DNA of 64,000 bases from Sphingomonas sp. dw_22 (GCF_018449795.1 NZ_JAAVVE010000022.1:1-64000), one strand, 5' to 3'. Shown: positions 27,132-40,621, counted from the stretch's first letter. Numbers and translations: made by a program. The notes: a model not told the origin generated them from the sequence alone.

Positions 27132-27154
27132 TCCTAAGCTTTTCAATAGCTTAG
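27132..27154. repeat. Inverted repeat beside the tRNA-side att site
   Basis: CCTAAGCT and AGCTTAGG with a 7-base spacer, ending 3 bases before the 20-base att sequence. It is not present at the internal att copy. It may be a core-flanking integrase site or a short transcript-end hairpin for the tRNA gene; no U-run is seen in the tRNA direction. Confidence 0.5.
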
Positions 27155-27157
27155 GTA

Positions 27158-27177
27158 AAATGGTGCCCAGAAGAGGA
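27158..27177. repeat. Attachment site at the tRNA-Leu 3' end
   Basis: The same 20 bases as 19892-19911. It covers the CCA end, discriminator base and 3' acceptor strand of the tRNA gene, so integration restores an intact tRNA. It is the common insertion point of both islands. Confidence 0.9.
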
Positions 27178-27247
27178 CTCGAACCTCCACGGCCTTGCGA
27201 CCGCCAGCACCTGAAGCTGGTGCGTCTACCAATTCCGCCATCTGGGC
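27161..27247 (-). tRNA. tRNA-Leu (CAG)
   Basis: 87 bases including an encoded CCA. The acceptor stem pairs GCCCAGA with TCTGGGC; the anticodon arm is CCAGC-TTCAGGT-GCTGG with anticodon CAG; a long variable arm and the T arm GGTTCGAGTCC are seen, as expected for class II tRNA-Leu. Its 3' end faces the islands and supplies their att site. Confidence 0.95.
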
Positions 27248-27392
27248 ACGGGGTAGGGGGCGGCCTTTAGGGAAGGGGCGGGCGGGTTGTCAACCGCGCG
27301 CTCGCGTTAATTCCAGGATGCCGCCACGGCTTGCCGTTTGCCGCGCCGCGCGGCATGGGAGGCGGCTCGCGACCACGCACATCGAGGCAGGC

Positions 27393-28331
27393 ATGAAGGA
27401 CAAGCTGGTAACCCTGATCGGCGGCGGAGGCTTTCTCGGCCGTTACGTCACGCAGGAGCTGCTGCGCACCGGTGCGCGCGTGCGCGTGATCGAACGGCGC
27501 CCGCGCGACGCCTGGTTCCTGAAGCCGCTCGGCGGCCTGGGCCAGACCCAGTTCGTCGCCGGCGACATCACCCAGCCCCAGACGCTGACGCGCGCACTCC
27601 AGGGCTCGCACGCCGTGGTGAACCTGGCCGGCATCCTGAGCGGCGATTTCCAGGCCGTCCATGTCGATGGCGCCCGCAACGTGGCGGAGGCGGCCCGCGC
27701 CGCCGGCGTCGAGGCACTGGTCCATGTCTCCGCGCTCGGCGCCGATTCCGATTCGCCTTCCGCTTATGGCCGCTCGAAGGCCGCGGGCGAGGAAGCGGTG
27801 CGCGCAGCCTTCCCGCAGGCGACGATTCTCCGTCCCTCGCTGCTGTTCGGCCGCGAGGATTCGTTCGTGAACCGATTCGCGGCGATGATCGGCTCGGCAC
27901 CGGTGGTGCCGGTGCTGCGCGGCGCGGTGCGCTTCCAGCCCGCCTATGTCGCCGATGTCGCCCAGGCGGTGGTGGCCGCGCTCGCCGATCCCGAGGCGCA
28001 TGGCGGCAAGACCTATGCGCTGGGCGGGCCCGATGTGCTGACCATGTCCGAGCTGTTCCGTTGGATCGCCGGGGCGATCGGCCGCGAGCCGGGCTTTATC
28101 GAGCTGCCCGATGCGCTGGGCGGCGTGATCGCCGCGTTCGGCGCCTTTCCCGGCGCGCCGATCACGCGCGACCAGTGGCGGATGCTCCAGAGCGACAATG
28201 TCGTCCCCGCCGGCGCGGCGGGCTTCGCCGCCTTCGGCATCACGCCGACGCCGCTCGCCAGCGTGGCACCCGCCTGGCTTGTCCGGTTCCGCCGTCACGG
28301 GCGTTTCGGCCGCATCGGTGAGGCCGCCTGA
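27393..28331 (+). CDS. NAD(P)-binding reductase, complex I NDUFA9-like
   Basis: 312-residue atypical short-chain dehydrogenase. The Rossmann motif GGGGFLG is at residues 10-16, and the family pattern continues with VVNLAGIL, HVSALGAD and YGRSKAAGEEAV. It resembles bacterial relatives of the complex I accessory subunit NDUFA9 and quinone- or NAD-binding oxidoreductases. ATG 27393 follows GAGG; longer frames upstream run into the tRNA. uppP begins 64 bases downstream. The substrate is unknown. Confidence 0.82.
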   Translation: MKDKLVTLIGGGGFLGRYVTQELLRTGARVRVIERRPRDAWFLKPLGGLGQTQFVAGDITQPQTLTRALQGSHAVVNLAGILSGDFQAVHVDGARNVAEAARAAGVEALVHVSALGADSDSPSAYGRSKAAGEEAVRAAFPQATILRPSLLFGREDSFVNRFAAMIGSAPVVPVLRGAVRFQPAYVADVAQAVVAALADPEAHGGKTYALGGPDVLTMSELFRWIAGAIGREPGFIELPDALGGVIAAFGAFPGAPITRDQWRMLQSDNVVPAGAAGFAAFGITPTPLASVAPAWLVRFRRHGRFGRIGEAA

Positions 28332-28395
28332 CACTCCATTCCGCCAGGGGCTCGCCCCGGCTGCCGATCCGCGCCCAACGGGAGCCCCTTAGCCC

Positions 28396-29202
28396 ATGAC
28401 CGAACTTCTTGTCGCGATCCTGCTCGGCATCGTCGAGGGCGTCACCGAATTCCTGCCCGTCTCGTCGACCGGCCATCTGATCCTCGCCAGCGAGCTGATG
28501 GGCTATGATGCCGCGCAATGGGCGATGTTCAACGTCGTCATCCAGCTCGGCGCGATCCTGGCGGTGGTGGTGCTCTATTGGCGGACCTTCTGGGCGGTGG
28601 CGCTGGGGCTGCTTCAGGGCAATCCGGTGTCGTGGCGCTTCCTGCGCAACCTGGTGGTGGCCTTCATCCCGGCTGCGGTGATCGGGCTGGCACTGCACAA
28701 GCAGATCGAGGCGCTGCTCGCCGCGCCCAAGGTCGTCGCCTGGGCGCTGATCCTGGGCGGCGTGGCGATCCTGGCGATCGAGCGGACGATCAAGCGCGCG
28801 GATATCCACGGCATTGCCGAGATCCCGCTGGCGCGCGTGATCGGCATCGGTTTCATCCAGTGCATCTCGATGATCCCGGGCGTCAGCCGTTCGGGCGCGA
28901 CGATCATGGGCGCGCTGTCGCTGGGGGTGGAGCGGCGCACCGCGGCCGAATTCAGCTTCTTCCTCGCGATCCCGACGATGCTGGGCGCGACCGTGCTCGA
29001 ACTGGCCAAGAACGGCGACTCGATCACCTCGGGCAAGGTGGGTTGGAGCGAGATCGGCGTCGGGTTCGCGGTCGCGTTCGTCGTGGCGATCCTGGTCATC
29101 AAATGGTTCGTCGGCATCGTCAGCAAGCACGGCTTCGCACCCTTCGCCTGGTATCGAATCATTGCCGGCGCTGCCGCGCTGGTATGGTTGACTCTCAGAT
29201 AG
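28396..29202 (+). CDS. uppP: Undecaprenyl-diphosphatase UppP/BacA
   Basis: 268-residue integral membrane phosphatase that recycles undecaprenyl pyrophosphate for peptidoglycan and other envelope polymers. Both signature motifs are present: EGVTEFLPVSSTGHLIL (residues 15-31) and PGVSRSGATIMGAL in the second half, with several membrane spans between them. Length is normal. GGAGCCCC precedes the ATG. The gene ends in a 120-base gap before gltD. Confidence 0.95.
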   Translation: MTELLVAILLGIVEGVTEFLPVSSTGHLILASELMGYDAAQWAMFNVVIQLGAILAVVVLYWRTFWAVALGLLQGNPVSWRFLRNLVVAFIPAAVIGLALHKQIEALLAAPKVVAWALILGGVAILAIERTIKRADIHGIAEIPLARVIGIGFIQCISMIPGVSRSGATIMGALSLGVERRTAAEFSFFLAIPTMLGATVLELAKNGDSITSGKVGWSEIGVGFAVAFVVAILVIKWFVGIVSKHGFAPFAWYRIIAGAAALVWLTLR

Positions 29203-29241
29203 GACCGATACGGCCGTTATTTACTCGGAAATCGGCCGGAA

Positions 29242-29272
29242 ATATATCGATCGTTGGCTTGAATCGATATAT
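29242..29272. promoter_or_regulatory. Dyad before gltD
   Basis: ATATATCGAT and ATCGATATAT with an 11-base spacer, 53 bases before the gltD start, in an AT-rich pocket of otherwise GC-rich DNA. It could be an operator for nitrogen control of glutamate synthase, or a hairpin ending the uppP transcript. Position is the only support. Confidence 0.45.
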
Positions 29273-29324
29273 AGGTAAGTAAGACTGCCTTTTATTTCTC
29301 CTGCCCCTGCGATAGGCGGCGTGC

Positions 29325-30767
29325 ATGGCAGACGATGCAATGCTCAAATTCGTAGGCACCGGGCAAGTCTATCCGGAAAAGCGCGCGGCACAGCTGCGCG
29401 CGGAGGACTTTCGCGAGATCGCCAATCGCTACGCTGTGCCCGATGCCGAGCAGCAGGCCGGCCGTTGCTCGCAATGCGGCGTGCCCTATTGCTCGGTCCA
29501 TTGCCCGCTCCACAACCATATCCCGGACTGGCTGCGATTGACCGCCGAGGGCCGGCTGCGCGAAGCCTATGCGCTGTCGAACAGCACTTCGACCATGCCC
29601 GAGATCTGCGGCCGCATCTGCCCGCAGGACCGGCTGTGCGAGGGCAATTGCGTCATCGAATTCTCCGGCCACGGCGCGGTCACGATCGGATCGGTCGAGA
29701 AGTTCATCACCGACACCGCCTGGGAACAGGGCTGGGTCGAGCCGGTCCATGTCGGGCGGGCCAAGGGCCAGTCGGTCGGCGTGATCGGCGCCGGCCCCGC
29801 TGGGCTCGCCGCAGCCGAATATCTCCGCGAGATGGGCTATGACGTCCATGTCTATGATCGCCACGATCGCTCGGGCGGGCTGCTCACCTATGGCATCCCC
29901 GGCTTCAAACTGGAGAAGCATGTCGTCCAGCGCCGGGTCGAGCGGCTGGAGGAGGCGGGCATCGTCTTCCATCGCGGCTTCGAGGTCGGCCGCGACGCGA
30001 CGCTCGGCGAGCTGCGCGAGCGCCATGATACGATCCTGATCGCGACCGGCGTCTACAAGGCGCGGGCGATCAAGGCGCCGGGCGTGGGCGCGGCCGGCGT
30101 GGTCGAGGCGCTCGACTATCTGACCGCGTCGAACCGCAAGGGATTCGGCGACGCGGTTCCCGAATTCGACGACGGCACCCTGGATGCGCGCGGCAAGCAT
30201 GTCGTGGTGGTCGGCGGCGGCGATACCGCGATGGATTGTGTGCGTACCGCGGTCCGCCAGGGCGCGGCGTCGGTGAAGTGCCTTTATCGCCGGGACCGCG
30301 CCAACATGCCGGGCTCGCAGCGCGAGGTGGCCAATGCCGAGGAGGAAGGCGTCGAGTTCGTCTGGCTCTCCGCGCCCGAGGCGTTCGACGGCAGCGAAAA
30401 GGTGACGGGCGTGCGCGCCACGCGGATGCGGCTCGGTGCGCCCGATGCCAGCGGCCGCCGCGCGCCGGAGCTCGATCCGGGCGCCGGCTTCCAGCTCCCG
30501 GCCGATCTGGTCATCAAGGCGCTCGGCTTCGAGCCCGAGGATCTGCCGAAGCTCTTCAATGCCGACGGCCTGGGCGTCACCCGTTGGGGTACGGTGCGCA
30601 CCGACGGCAAGACGATGATGACGAGCCTCGACGGCGTGTTCGCGGCGGGCGATATTGTCCGCGGCGCGAGTCTGGTCGTCTGGGCGATTCGCGACGGCCG
30701 CGACGTGGCGGCGCACATGCATGCCTGGATGCGTGCCCATGCGGACGCCTCCGCCCAGGCGGCTTGA
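29325..30767 (+). CDS. gltD: Glutamate synthase small subunit
   Basis: 480-residue NADPH-dependent glutamate synthase beta chain, which passes electrons from NADPH to the large subunit for glutamate formation from glutamine and 2-oxoglutarate. Two cysteine clusters for Fe-S centres lie in the first 110 residues (CSQCGVPYCSVHCPLH and ICGRICPQDRLCEGNC). The FAD site VIGAGPAGLAAAEYL and the NADPH site VVVGGGDTAMDCVRTA follow. Unusually, a secreted-protein gene separates it from gltB. Confidence 0.95.
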   Translation: MADDAMLKFVGTGQVYPEKRAAQLRAEDFREIANRYAVPDAEQQAGRCSQCGVPYCSVHCPLHNHIPDWLRLTAEGRLREAYALSNSTSTMPEICGRICPQDRLCEGNCVIEFSGHGAVTIGSVEKFITDTAWEQGWVEPVHVGRAKGQSVGVIGAGPAGLAAAEYLREMGYDVHVYDRHDRSGGLLTYGIPGFKLEKHVVQRRVERLEEAGIVFHRGFEVGRDATLGELRERHDTILIATGVYKARAIKAPGVGAAGVVEALDYLTASNRKGFGDAVPEFDDGTLDARGKHVVVVGGGDTAMDCVRTAVRQGAASVKCLYRRDRANMPGSQREVANAEEEGVEFVWLSAPEAFDGSEKVTGVRATRMRLGAPDASGRRAPELDPGAGFQLPADLVIKALGFEPEDLPKLFNADGLGVTRWGTVRTDGKTMMTSLDGVFAAGDIVRGASLVVWAIRDGRDVAAHMHAWMRAHADASAQAA

Positions 30768-30781
30768 GGGGAATCGAAGCG

Positions 30782-31471
30782 ATGCAGTCGTTTGTTGCGG
30801 TCCTCGCGCTGGGCTTGGCGCTTCCGGGCCATGCCGTCGCGCATGAGGGGCCGCGCGCCGCCATGCCGGACGCGCGGGCGGATGCCGAGCAGCTGGTCGG
30901 CGTCCTGCTGCCGCGCGACGCGATCCTGGCGCTGGGCGGGCGGGCGTTCGATTATGGCGTCGATCAGGGCAATGCCACCGACCCGCAGGAGCGCAAGCTC
31001 TACGACGCCCATCCCGGCATGAAGGAATATGTCGCCGGCAAGGTCCGTCCCGAATTCCAGACGATCATGCTGCGCGAGCTGCCCAGGCTGCGACAGGATC
31101 TGGGCACGATCCTGATCGCGGAAATGACGCCCGCCGAGATCGCCGACGCGCTTGCCTTCTTCGCCAGCCCGACCGGCATCAAGATAAAGGCGCAGGTCTA
31201 TCAGTCGATCGGCGACAGGCCCGATCGGCCGCAGGCCGAGATCCAGGAGAGCGCCACGGCGGCGGCGATCGCGAACCTCACGCCCGACGATTACCCCGCG
31301 CTGATGGCGTTCGGCGCCACCACCGCCGCGCAGAAGATGCAGGCGGTGGTGAACCAGAAGATCTCCGTCGCCAGCCAGGAATGGGCGGCGCGGATGGTCT
31401 CCGCAAATCAGGCGCGGCTGCGGCAGATCGCCGTGAATGCGCAGGCCGAGTTCCTGGCGAAGAGCAAGTGA
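30782..31471 (+). CDS. Secreted DUF2059-like protein
   Basis: 229 residues with a signal peptide (MQSFVAVLALGLALPGHAVA). The centre, FQTIMLRELPRLRQDLG followed by EMTPAEIADALAFFASPTGIKI, resembles DUF2059, a helical domain of unknown function in exported proteins. ATG 30782 follows a GAGGGG at 11 bases. It lies 14 bases after gltD and about 90 bases before gltB, in the same direction, so it is probably part of the glutamate synthase transcript without an obvious role in it. Periplasmic location is inferred. Confidence 0.75.
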   Translation: MQSFVAVLALGLALPGHAVAHEGPRAAMPDARADAEQLVGVLLPRDAILALGGRAFDYGVDQGNATDPQERKLYDAHPGMKEYVAGKVRPEFQTIMLRELPRLRQDLGTILIAEMTPAEIADALAFFASPTGIKIKAQVYQSIGDRPDRPQAEIQESATAAAIANLTPDDYPALMAFGATTAAQKMQAVVNQKISVASQEWAARMVSANQARLRQIAVNAQAEFLAKSK

Positions 31472-31559
31472 TCGGCGCCGTTGCCGCCGCCAATGCCGAC
31501 CCGGCCCGCGCCGGGGTGAAGATCGATTGACCGCATGGGTGCGGCAGGGAAATGACGTG

Positions 31560-36077
<4,518 letters not shown>

Positions 36078-36145
36078 ATCGTTCAGCCCCGGCTAAGCGA
36101 TTGTGATATAAGCGAGCCTGCATCCTGACGACTCGGGAGAGTATC

Positions 36146-36577
36146 ATGCGTCTCGTATCCGCTGCTTTCGCTCTCTGCCTCATCGGCTCGCCGGCCATGG
36201 CGCAGGCCCAGTCGCAGGACCGGGCCGAGGCCGTGGCGCATGCGCTCAAGAATCCGATGGTGCAGGAAGCGCTGGCCGGCACGCTGAGCAACCTTGCCGG
36301 CATCGTGCTCGATACCAAGGTCGGCCCGCTCGCCCATTATGCCGATCCGCGCGACGATATCCGCCCGGACGATACGCTCCGCAGCATCGAGCGCCGCCGC
36401 GATCCGCAGTTCGAGAAGCACTTGCACGACCATGCCCGCGGCGCCGTCGCCGCCACGGCGACCGCCGCCAACGACGTGCTCGCGATGCGCGATTCGCTGG
36501 GCGAGACGGCCGGGCGCCTTCGCACCGCGCTGGCGCCGCTGCGCGAGGCGCTTCAGGGCCCGTCCGGCAGCAAGTGA
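36146..36577 (+). CDS. Small secreted protein, unknown
   Basis: 143 residues with a signal peptide (MRLVSAAFALCLIGSPAMAQAQ) and GGAGAG before the ATG. The mature part is helical (AEAVAHALKNPMVQEALAGTL, then DDTLRSIERRRDPQFEKHLHD) with no known motif. Expected in the periplasm. It stands alone between gltB and a glutathione transferase gene. Confidence 0.75.
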   Translation: MRLVSAAFALCLIGSPAMAQAQSQDRAEAVAHALKNPMVQEALAGTLSNLAGIVLDTKVGPLAHYADPRDDIRPDDTLRSIERRRDPQFEKHLHDHARGAVAATATAANDVLAMRDSLGETAGRLRTALAPLREALQGPSGSK

Positions 36578-36618
36578 TCGGCTTTACGGCGGGCCGCCCG
36601 CGCGCTTAAGGGTCGGGC

Positions 36619-37290
36619 ATGTGGCAGCTTTACCAATTCCCGCTTTGCCCCTTCTCGCGGAAGGTCCGGCTCCTGCTCGGTGAGAAGGGCGTGGGCTATG
36701 AGCCGGTGCGCGAATCGCCCTGGCTGCGGCGGGACGAGTTCCTAGACCTGAACCCCACCGGCCAGGTGCCGGTGATGGTCGATACCGAGCGCGGCGCGAC
36801 GCTGATCGATTCGACCGTGATCTGCGAATTCTTCGAGGAGACGGTGAGCAAGAGCGCGATGCTCAACGGCACCGCGCTCGATCGCGCCGAGCAGCGCCGG
36901 CTGGCCGTGTGGTTCGATACCCATTTCTATGGCGACATCACCGCGCCCCTGCTCCACGAGCGGATGATAAAGCGCGTCGTCCACAAGGTGGCGCCCGATG
37001 CCAAGGCGCTGCGCGAGGCGATGCGGGCTGCGGTCGGCCATCTCGATTACATCGATTACCTGCTCGATCACCGCACCTGGCTGGCGGGTCCGACGATGAG
37101 CCTAGCCGATCTGGCGGCCGCCGCGCAGATCTCGATCGCCGACTATCTGGGCGGGATCGACTGGAAGAGCCACGAACAGGCCAAGCGCTGGTATATCGGC
37201 ATGAAGAGCCGCCCGAGCTTCCGCCCGCTGCTGACCGAGCGGATGGAAGGGATCCCGCCGCCGGCCGATTACGAAAAGCTCGACCTGTAG
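36619..37290 (+). CDS. Glutathione S-transferase family protein
   Basis: 223 residues. The thioredoxin-like N-terminal domain has YQFPLCPFSRKVRLLLGEKG (a CPxS active-site cysteine at about residue 10) and LNPTGQVPVMVD with the cis-proline, then DSTVICEFFEE for glutathione binding. The C-terminal helical domain includes LAGPTMSLADLAAAAQISI. The substrate cannot be told from sequence. GGGTCGGGC precedes the start. Confidence 0.9.
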   Translation: MWQLYQFPLCPFSRKVRLLLGEKGVGYEPVRESPWLRRDEFLDLNPTGQVPVMVDTERGATLIDSTVICEFFEETVSKSAMLNGTALDRAEQRRLAVWFDTHFYGDITAPLLHERMIKRVVHKVAPDAKALREAMRAAVGHLDYIDYLLDHRTWLAGPTMSLADLAAAAQISIADYLGGIDWKSHEQAKRWYIGMKSRPSFRPLLTERMEGIPPPADYEKLDL

Positions 37291-37336
37291 GAGCCCCGGA
37301 AGCGCCTGGCGGGTTGAGCGGAGCGAGGAGAAGGCG

Positions 37337-37951
37337 ATGCTCGAACATGTGCCGCACTGGCTGGGAAGCGCGCTGAAGGGATTGCGTGCGGGGGCGGACA
37401 AGCTGGCGATCGTCCAGCCCGAGCTCGGCAGCTTCGGATCGCTGCGCTTGGTCAGCCCTGCCTTCGCCGATGGCGCGCGGCTGCCGGAGCGTTTCACGGC
37501 GGACGGCGAGGGCGTGTCGCCGCCCTTGTTCTGGACCGGGGTGCCCGAAGCCACTGAGCGGCTGGTGCTGATCGTCGAGGATCCCGACGCCCCCGCGCCG
37601 CAGCCTCTGGTCCATGCCGTGGTCTGGGGCTTGCCGGCCGATGGCGACCTGAAGGAAGGCGCGATCCGGGCCGACGGGGTGGGCGATGCCGATGGCAGGG
37701 ATGTCGGCCGCAACAGCTATTTCGGCGAGGGTTGGCTGCCGCCCGATCCGCCGACCGGGCATGGCCCGCATCATTATGCCTTCCAGCTCTTCGCGCTCGG
37801 GCCTGGCCCCGATCCGGGCGACAGCCCCGGGCGGAGCGCGATCGTCAAGGCGATGGCCGGGCGTGTGCTCGCGGCGGGTCTGCTGACGGGCACCTATTCG
37901 CGGGGCGAGGAATCGCCGGTCGGCCCGGTGGGCGCGGGGGCGGCCATCTAG
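37337..37951 (+). CDS. YbhB/YbcL-type PEBP protein
   Basis: 204-residue phosphatidylethanolamine-binding-protein family member of the bacterial YbhB/YbcL group. Typical elements are PPLFWTGVPEATERLVLIVEDPDAP, HAVVWGLP and HHYAFQLFAL. A 50-residue N-terminal extension precedes the domain. These are soluble ligand-binding proteins of uncertain role. GAGGAGAAGG lies before the ATG. Confidence 0.88.
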   Translation: MLEHVPHWLGSALKGLRAGADKLAIVQPELGSFGSLRLVSPAFADGARLPERFTADGEGVSPPLFWTGVPEATERLVLIVEDPDAPAPQPLVHAVVWGLPADGDLKEGAIRADGVGDADGRDVGRNSYFGEGWLPPDPPTGHGPHHYAFQLFALGPGPDPGDSPGRSAIVKAMAGRVLAAGLLTGTYSRGEESPVGPVGAGAAI

Positions 37952-37990
37952 ATACTCCCCTTGCCGGGGAGGACCAATGCGCGAGGCTGC

Positions 37991-38842
37991 TCAGCCATTG
38001 ACGATCGTCCCGCCATTGGGATGCAGCACCTGCCCGGACATGTAGCTCGCATCCTCGCAGGCCAGGAACAGGAAGGCGGGCGCCACTTCATTGGGCTGGC
38101 CCGGCCGCCCTATCGGGGTGTCCTTTCCGAAGCTCTCCAGCTTCTCCGGGCTTGCGCCGCCGCTGGGATTGAGCGGAGTCCAGATCGGCCCGGGCGCGAC
38201 GGCGTTTACCCTTATGCCCTTCCCGATCAAATTCTCGGACAGGCTGCGCGTGAAGGCAGTGATCGCGCCCTTGGTGCTCGAATAGTCGAGCAGTTCCTTC
38301 GATCCCTGGTACATGGTGACGGAGGTGGTGTTCACGATCGCGGCCCCCGGCTTCAGGTGCGGCGCCGCGGCCTGGACCAGGAAGAACATGCCGAAGATGT
38401 TGGTCTGGAAGGTACGCCGGAGCTGCTGCTCGGTGATCTCGGTGACGTCCTTGTCCGGATGCTGTTCGCCGGCATTGTTCACCAGCACGTCGATCTGTCC
38501 GAATTCGGACAAAACCTGTTCGATCGCGGACTCGCAGAAGGCCTTGTCGCCCACGTCGCCGGCGATGGTGAGCGCGCGCCGGCCTTCGCCGCGCACGATC
38601 CCGGCGGTCTTCTCCGCATCGTCATGCTCGCACAGATAGACGATCGCGATATCGGCGCCCTCGCGCGCGTAGAGCGCGGCGACCGCGCGGCCGATGCCGC
38701 TGTCGGCGCCGGTGATGACGGCGACCTTGCCCTGGAGGCGTCCGGAGCCGGGGTAACGCGGCTCCCAGTCCGGCTTGGGTTCGAGCGCGCTTTCCTGCCC
38801 GGGCAGCGCGTCTTCGTGGATCATTTCTACGGTGTCGCTCAC
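37991..38842 (-). CDS. Short-chain dehydrogenase (YghA/YdaD type)
   Basis: 283-residue SDR. TGADSGIG (44-51) binds NAD(P); NNAGEQHP and YSSTKGAI give the catalytic Tyr and Lys. The long N-terminal leader (QESALEPKPDWEPRYPGSGRLQGK) marks the YghA/glucose-dehydrogenase-like group linked to general stress. The start is GTG 38842 with AGGAGG 8 bases before it. Substrate unknown. Confidence 0.9.
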   Translation of the reverse strand: MSDTVEMIHEDALPGQESALEPKPDWEPRYPGSGRLQGKVAVITGADSGIGRAVAALYAREGADIAIVYLCEHDDAEKTAGIVRGEGRRALTIAGDVGDKAFCESAIEQVLSEFGQIDVLVNNAGEQHPDKDVTEITEQQLRRTFQTNIFGMFFLVQAAAPHLKPGAAIVNTTSVTMYQGSKELLDYSSTKGAITAFTRSLSENLIGKGIRVNAVAPGPIWTPLNPSGGASPEKLESFGKDTPIGRPGQPNEVAPAFLFLACEDASYMSGQVLHPNGGTIVNG

Positions 38843-38939
38843 GGCACTGACCTCCTGATGGGAAGGGGACGTGCCGGGGAAAACCGGTGCGGGACGCCCG
38901 TGGTTCCGCTGGTTCCGCCCGCCGGAGCGGGGGCAGGGC

Positions 38940-39035
38940 TCAGCCGATCAGGCCGGAACCCTGCATGCCGCTGCCGGCGATGAGGACGACGGTGAACGCG
39001 AAGGACGCGAACCCGACAAGGATGCTGCGTGCCAT
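38940..39035 (-). CDS. 31-residue single-span membrane peptide
   Basis: MARSILVGFASFAFTVVLIA followed by a short Gly/Ser tail. Most of the peptide is one hydrophobic segment, so it should sit in the inner membrane. AGGAGAGG lies 6 bases before the ATG, a strong ribosome binding site for such a short frame. It comes just after another tiny membrane peptide gene in the same direction. Confidence 0.6.
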   Translation of the reverse strand: MARSILVGFASFAFTVVLIAGSGMQGSGLIG

Positions 39036-39061
39036 GGAAATCCTCTCCTGCTTGTCCGTCA

Positions 39062-39169
39062 TCACGCGATCGGCACGATGGGGGTGGAGAAGACCACGAG
39101 CGCGACGGTGAACAGAACGGCGCCGAACACCGCGGCAGTGCGCTGAAGCGAGTCGAGATGAGCAGTCAT
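39062..39169 (-). CDS. 35-residue single-span membrane peptide
   Basis: Begins MTAHLDSLQRTAAVF and continues with a hydrophobic span (GAVLFTVALVVFSTPIV). AGGGAG is well placed before the ATG at 39169. Probable small inner-membrane protein; role unknown. It ends 26 bases before the next small gene, so the two look like a unit. Confidence 0.6.
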   Translation of the reverse strand: MTAHLDSLQRTAAVFGAVLFTVALVVFSTPIVPIA

Positions 39170-39336
39170 TGCATTTACTCCCTGATATTTTCGGCTTCCG
39201 GACCATCCGGCCGCCGATGCCAGAAGTAATGCAGAGGGCGTGCCAGTTTCATAAGTCATTGAAAATACGTGATGTGGTGATGGTGCCCGGCGAGGATTGG
39301 GAGAAATTGCCGCGTGCGATTGGCGGAAAATACCAA

Positions 39337-40398
39337 TTATCGGCGTGACGGGCGATCCGGGGCGAGGCCGATCTGCACGCAGTTCCGGCCGCCGCTCTTG
39401 GCCTGATAGAGCAGCCGATCGGCGCGGTGGAACGCGGTCTGGTGCATCTCGTTGTCGGCGACGGGGGTGAGGCCGGCGGAGAAGGTGATCTCGCCCAGTG
39501 GCTCGTCGGAGTCGCGCAGCTTGTAGCGCTTGGCCTGGACGAACAGGCGCGCGGCCTCGATTATCTCGCGCGCTTCTTCCAGCGTCGCGCCGGAGAACAG
39601 GATCGCGAATTCCTCGCCGCCATAGCGGGTGACGAGATGGCCCTGGCAGGATTCCGACAGCGCCTCGGCGATCGCCTTGAGCACGCGATCGCCCACCGCA
39701 TGGCCGAAGCGATCGTTGACTGCCTTGAAGTGATCGACGTCGCACACCGCGATGCACATCGCGGCGCCCGCGGTCCGCTTGCTGGCGAAGGCTTCCTCGA
39801 ACGCGCGGCGATTGGGGAGCTGGGTCAGCGGATCGCGGCGGGCATTGTCGCGCGCTTCCTCCAGCTTCTCGCGCAGGTCGCTGGCCTCGCGGGTGGCGTT
39901 TTCCAGCCGCTCCTCGGCGCTGCGTACCCGGGCGAGCATCGCGGCGGTGATCCGCGCGACTTCATCAAGGGCGACGCCGTGCTGATCCCGGATCTCGGCC
40001 GAGCGCGAGATCGCCTCGGCGCTGGCGGCCAGGTTGCGGCCGAAATCGGCGGTCTCGGCGCGGATCGCGGTGACCATGTCGGCAAAGCCTTCGACCTGCA
40101 TCTGGGTCTGGGCGACCAGGCCCTCGGCATGCTCCTTCGCATGGACGTCGTGATTGGGCTTCACATCGATGTTGAGGCTCTCGATGTCGCGCTGGGTGAG
40201 GCGGACGCCGCCATCGGTGAGGGCATGGACCGCGCGTGCCAGCGAGCCTTCGGGATCGGCGAGCAGGTGATAGGCGAAGGCGAAATTCGCCGGATCGGGC
40301 TCCAGCCGCTGGTCGAACAGGAAATCGCCGATCCGATCGTACAGGTCGCGAGACGCCCCGTTCACGCTAGCTGCCCGGACTGCCCGCGCCACCGACAT
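39337..40398 (-). CDS. GGDEF diguanylate cyclase
   Basis: 353 residues from ATG 40398 (GTG 40416 is an alternative). The N-terminal 160 residues are a soluble helical part with no membrane spans, followed by a coiled coil (SAEERLENATREASDLREKL) and a GGDEF domain: DPLTQLPNRRAFEEAF and the active-site RYGGEEFAILF. Makes cyclic di-GMP. No RxxD inhibitory site is seen 5 residues before GGEEF. The N-terminal part may sense a cytoplasmic signal. Confidence 0.9.
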   Translation of the reverse strand: MSVARAVRAASVNGASRDLYDRIGDFLFDQRLEPDPANFAFAYHLLADPEGSLARAVHALTDGGVRLTQRDIESLNIDVKPNHDVHAKEHAEGLVAQTQMQVEGFADMVTAIRAETADFGRNLAASAEAISRSAEIRDQHGVALDEVARITAAMLARVRSAEERLENATREASDLREKLEEARDNARRDPLTQLPNRRAFEEAFASKRTAGAAMCIAVCDVDHFKAVNDRFGHAVGDRVLKAIAEALSESCQGHLVTRYGGEEFAILFSGATLEEAREIIEAARLFVQAKRYKLRDSDEPLGEITFSAGLTPVADNEMHQTAFHRADRLLYQAKSGGRNCVQIGLAPDRPSRR

Positions 40399-40621
40399 AG
40401 ATTCCAATTTCCCCACAATCCCGCAGCGCTTTCCCTGGATTGCGATGCTGGAGATGAAGCTAGGGCGAGAAAGCTAAAATCTGGTGAGTAAAGGTTTCGA
40501 AGGCGTAAAGAATTTGGTACGAGCCGCCTGCTTTCCCTAGGGGAAACAGGCGGTTGCGAACATATTTCCGGCTTCTTTCAGGGATGCCGCCGTTTCGGAT
40601 GCATCGGCGGCGAAGCGCCCC

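Noticed and set aside
39279..39300. Sequence resembling a tRNA 3' end (TGGTGCCCGGCGAGGATT), similar to the island att site
   Set aside because: No T arm, anticodon arm or matching 5' acceptor strand is found next to it, and no integrase is near; probably chance.
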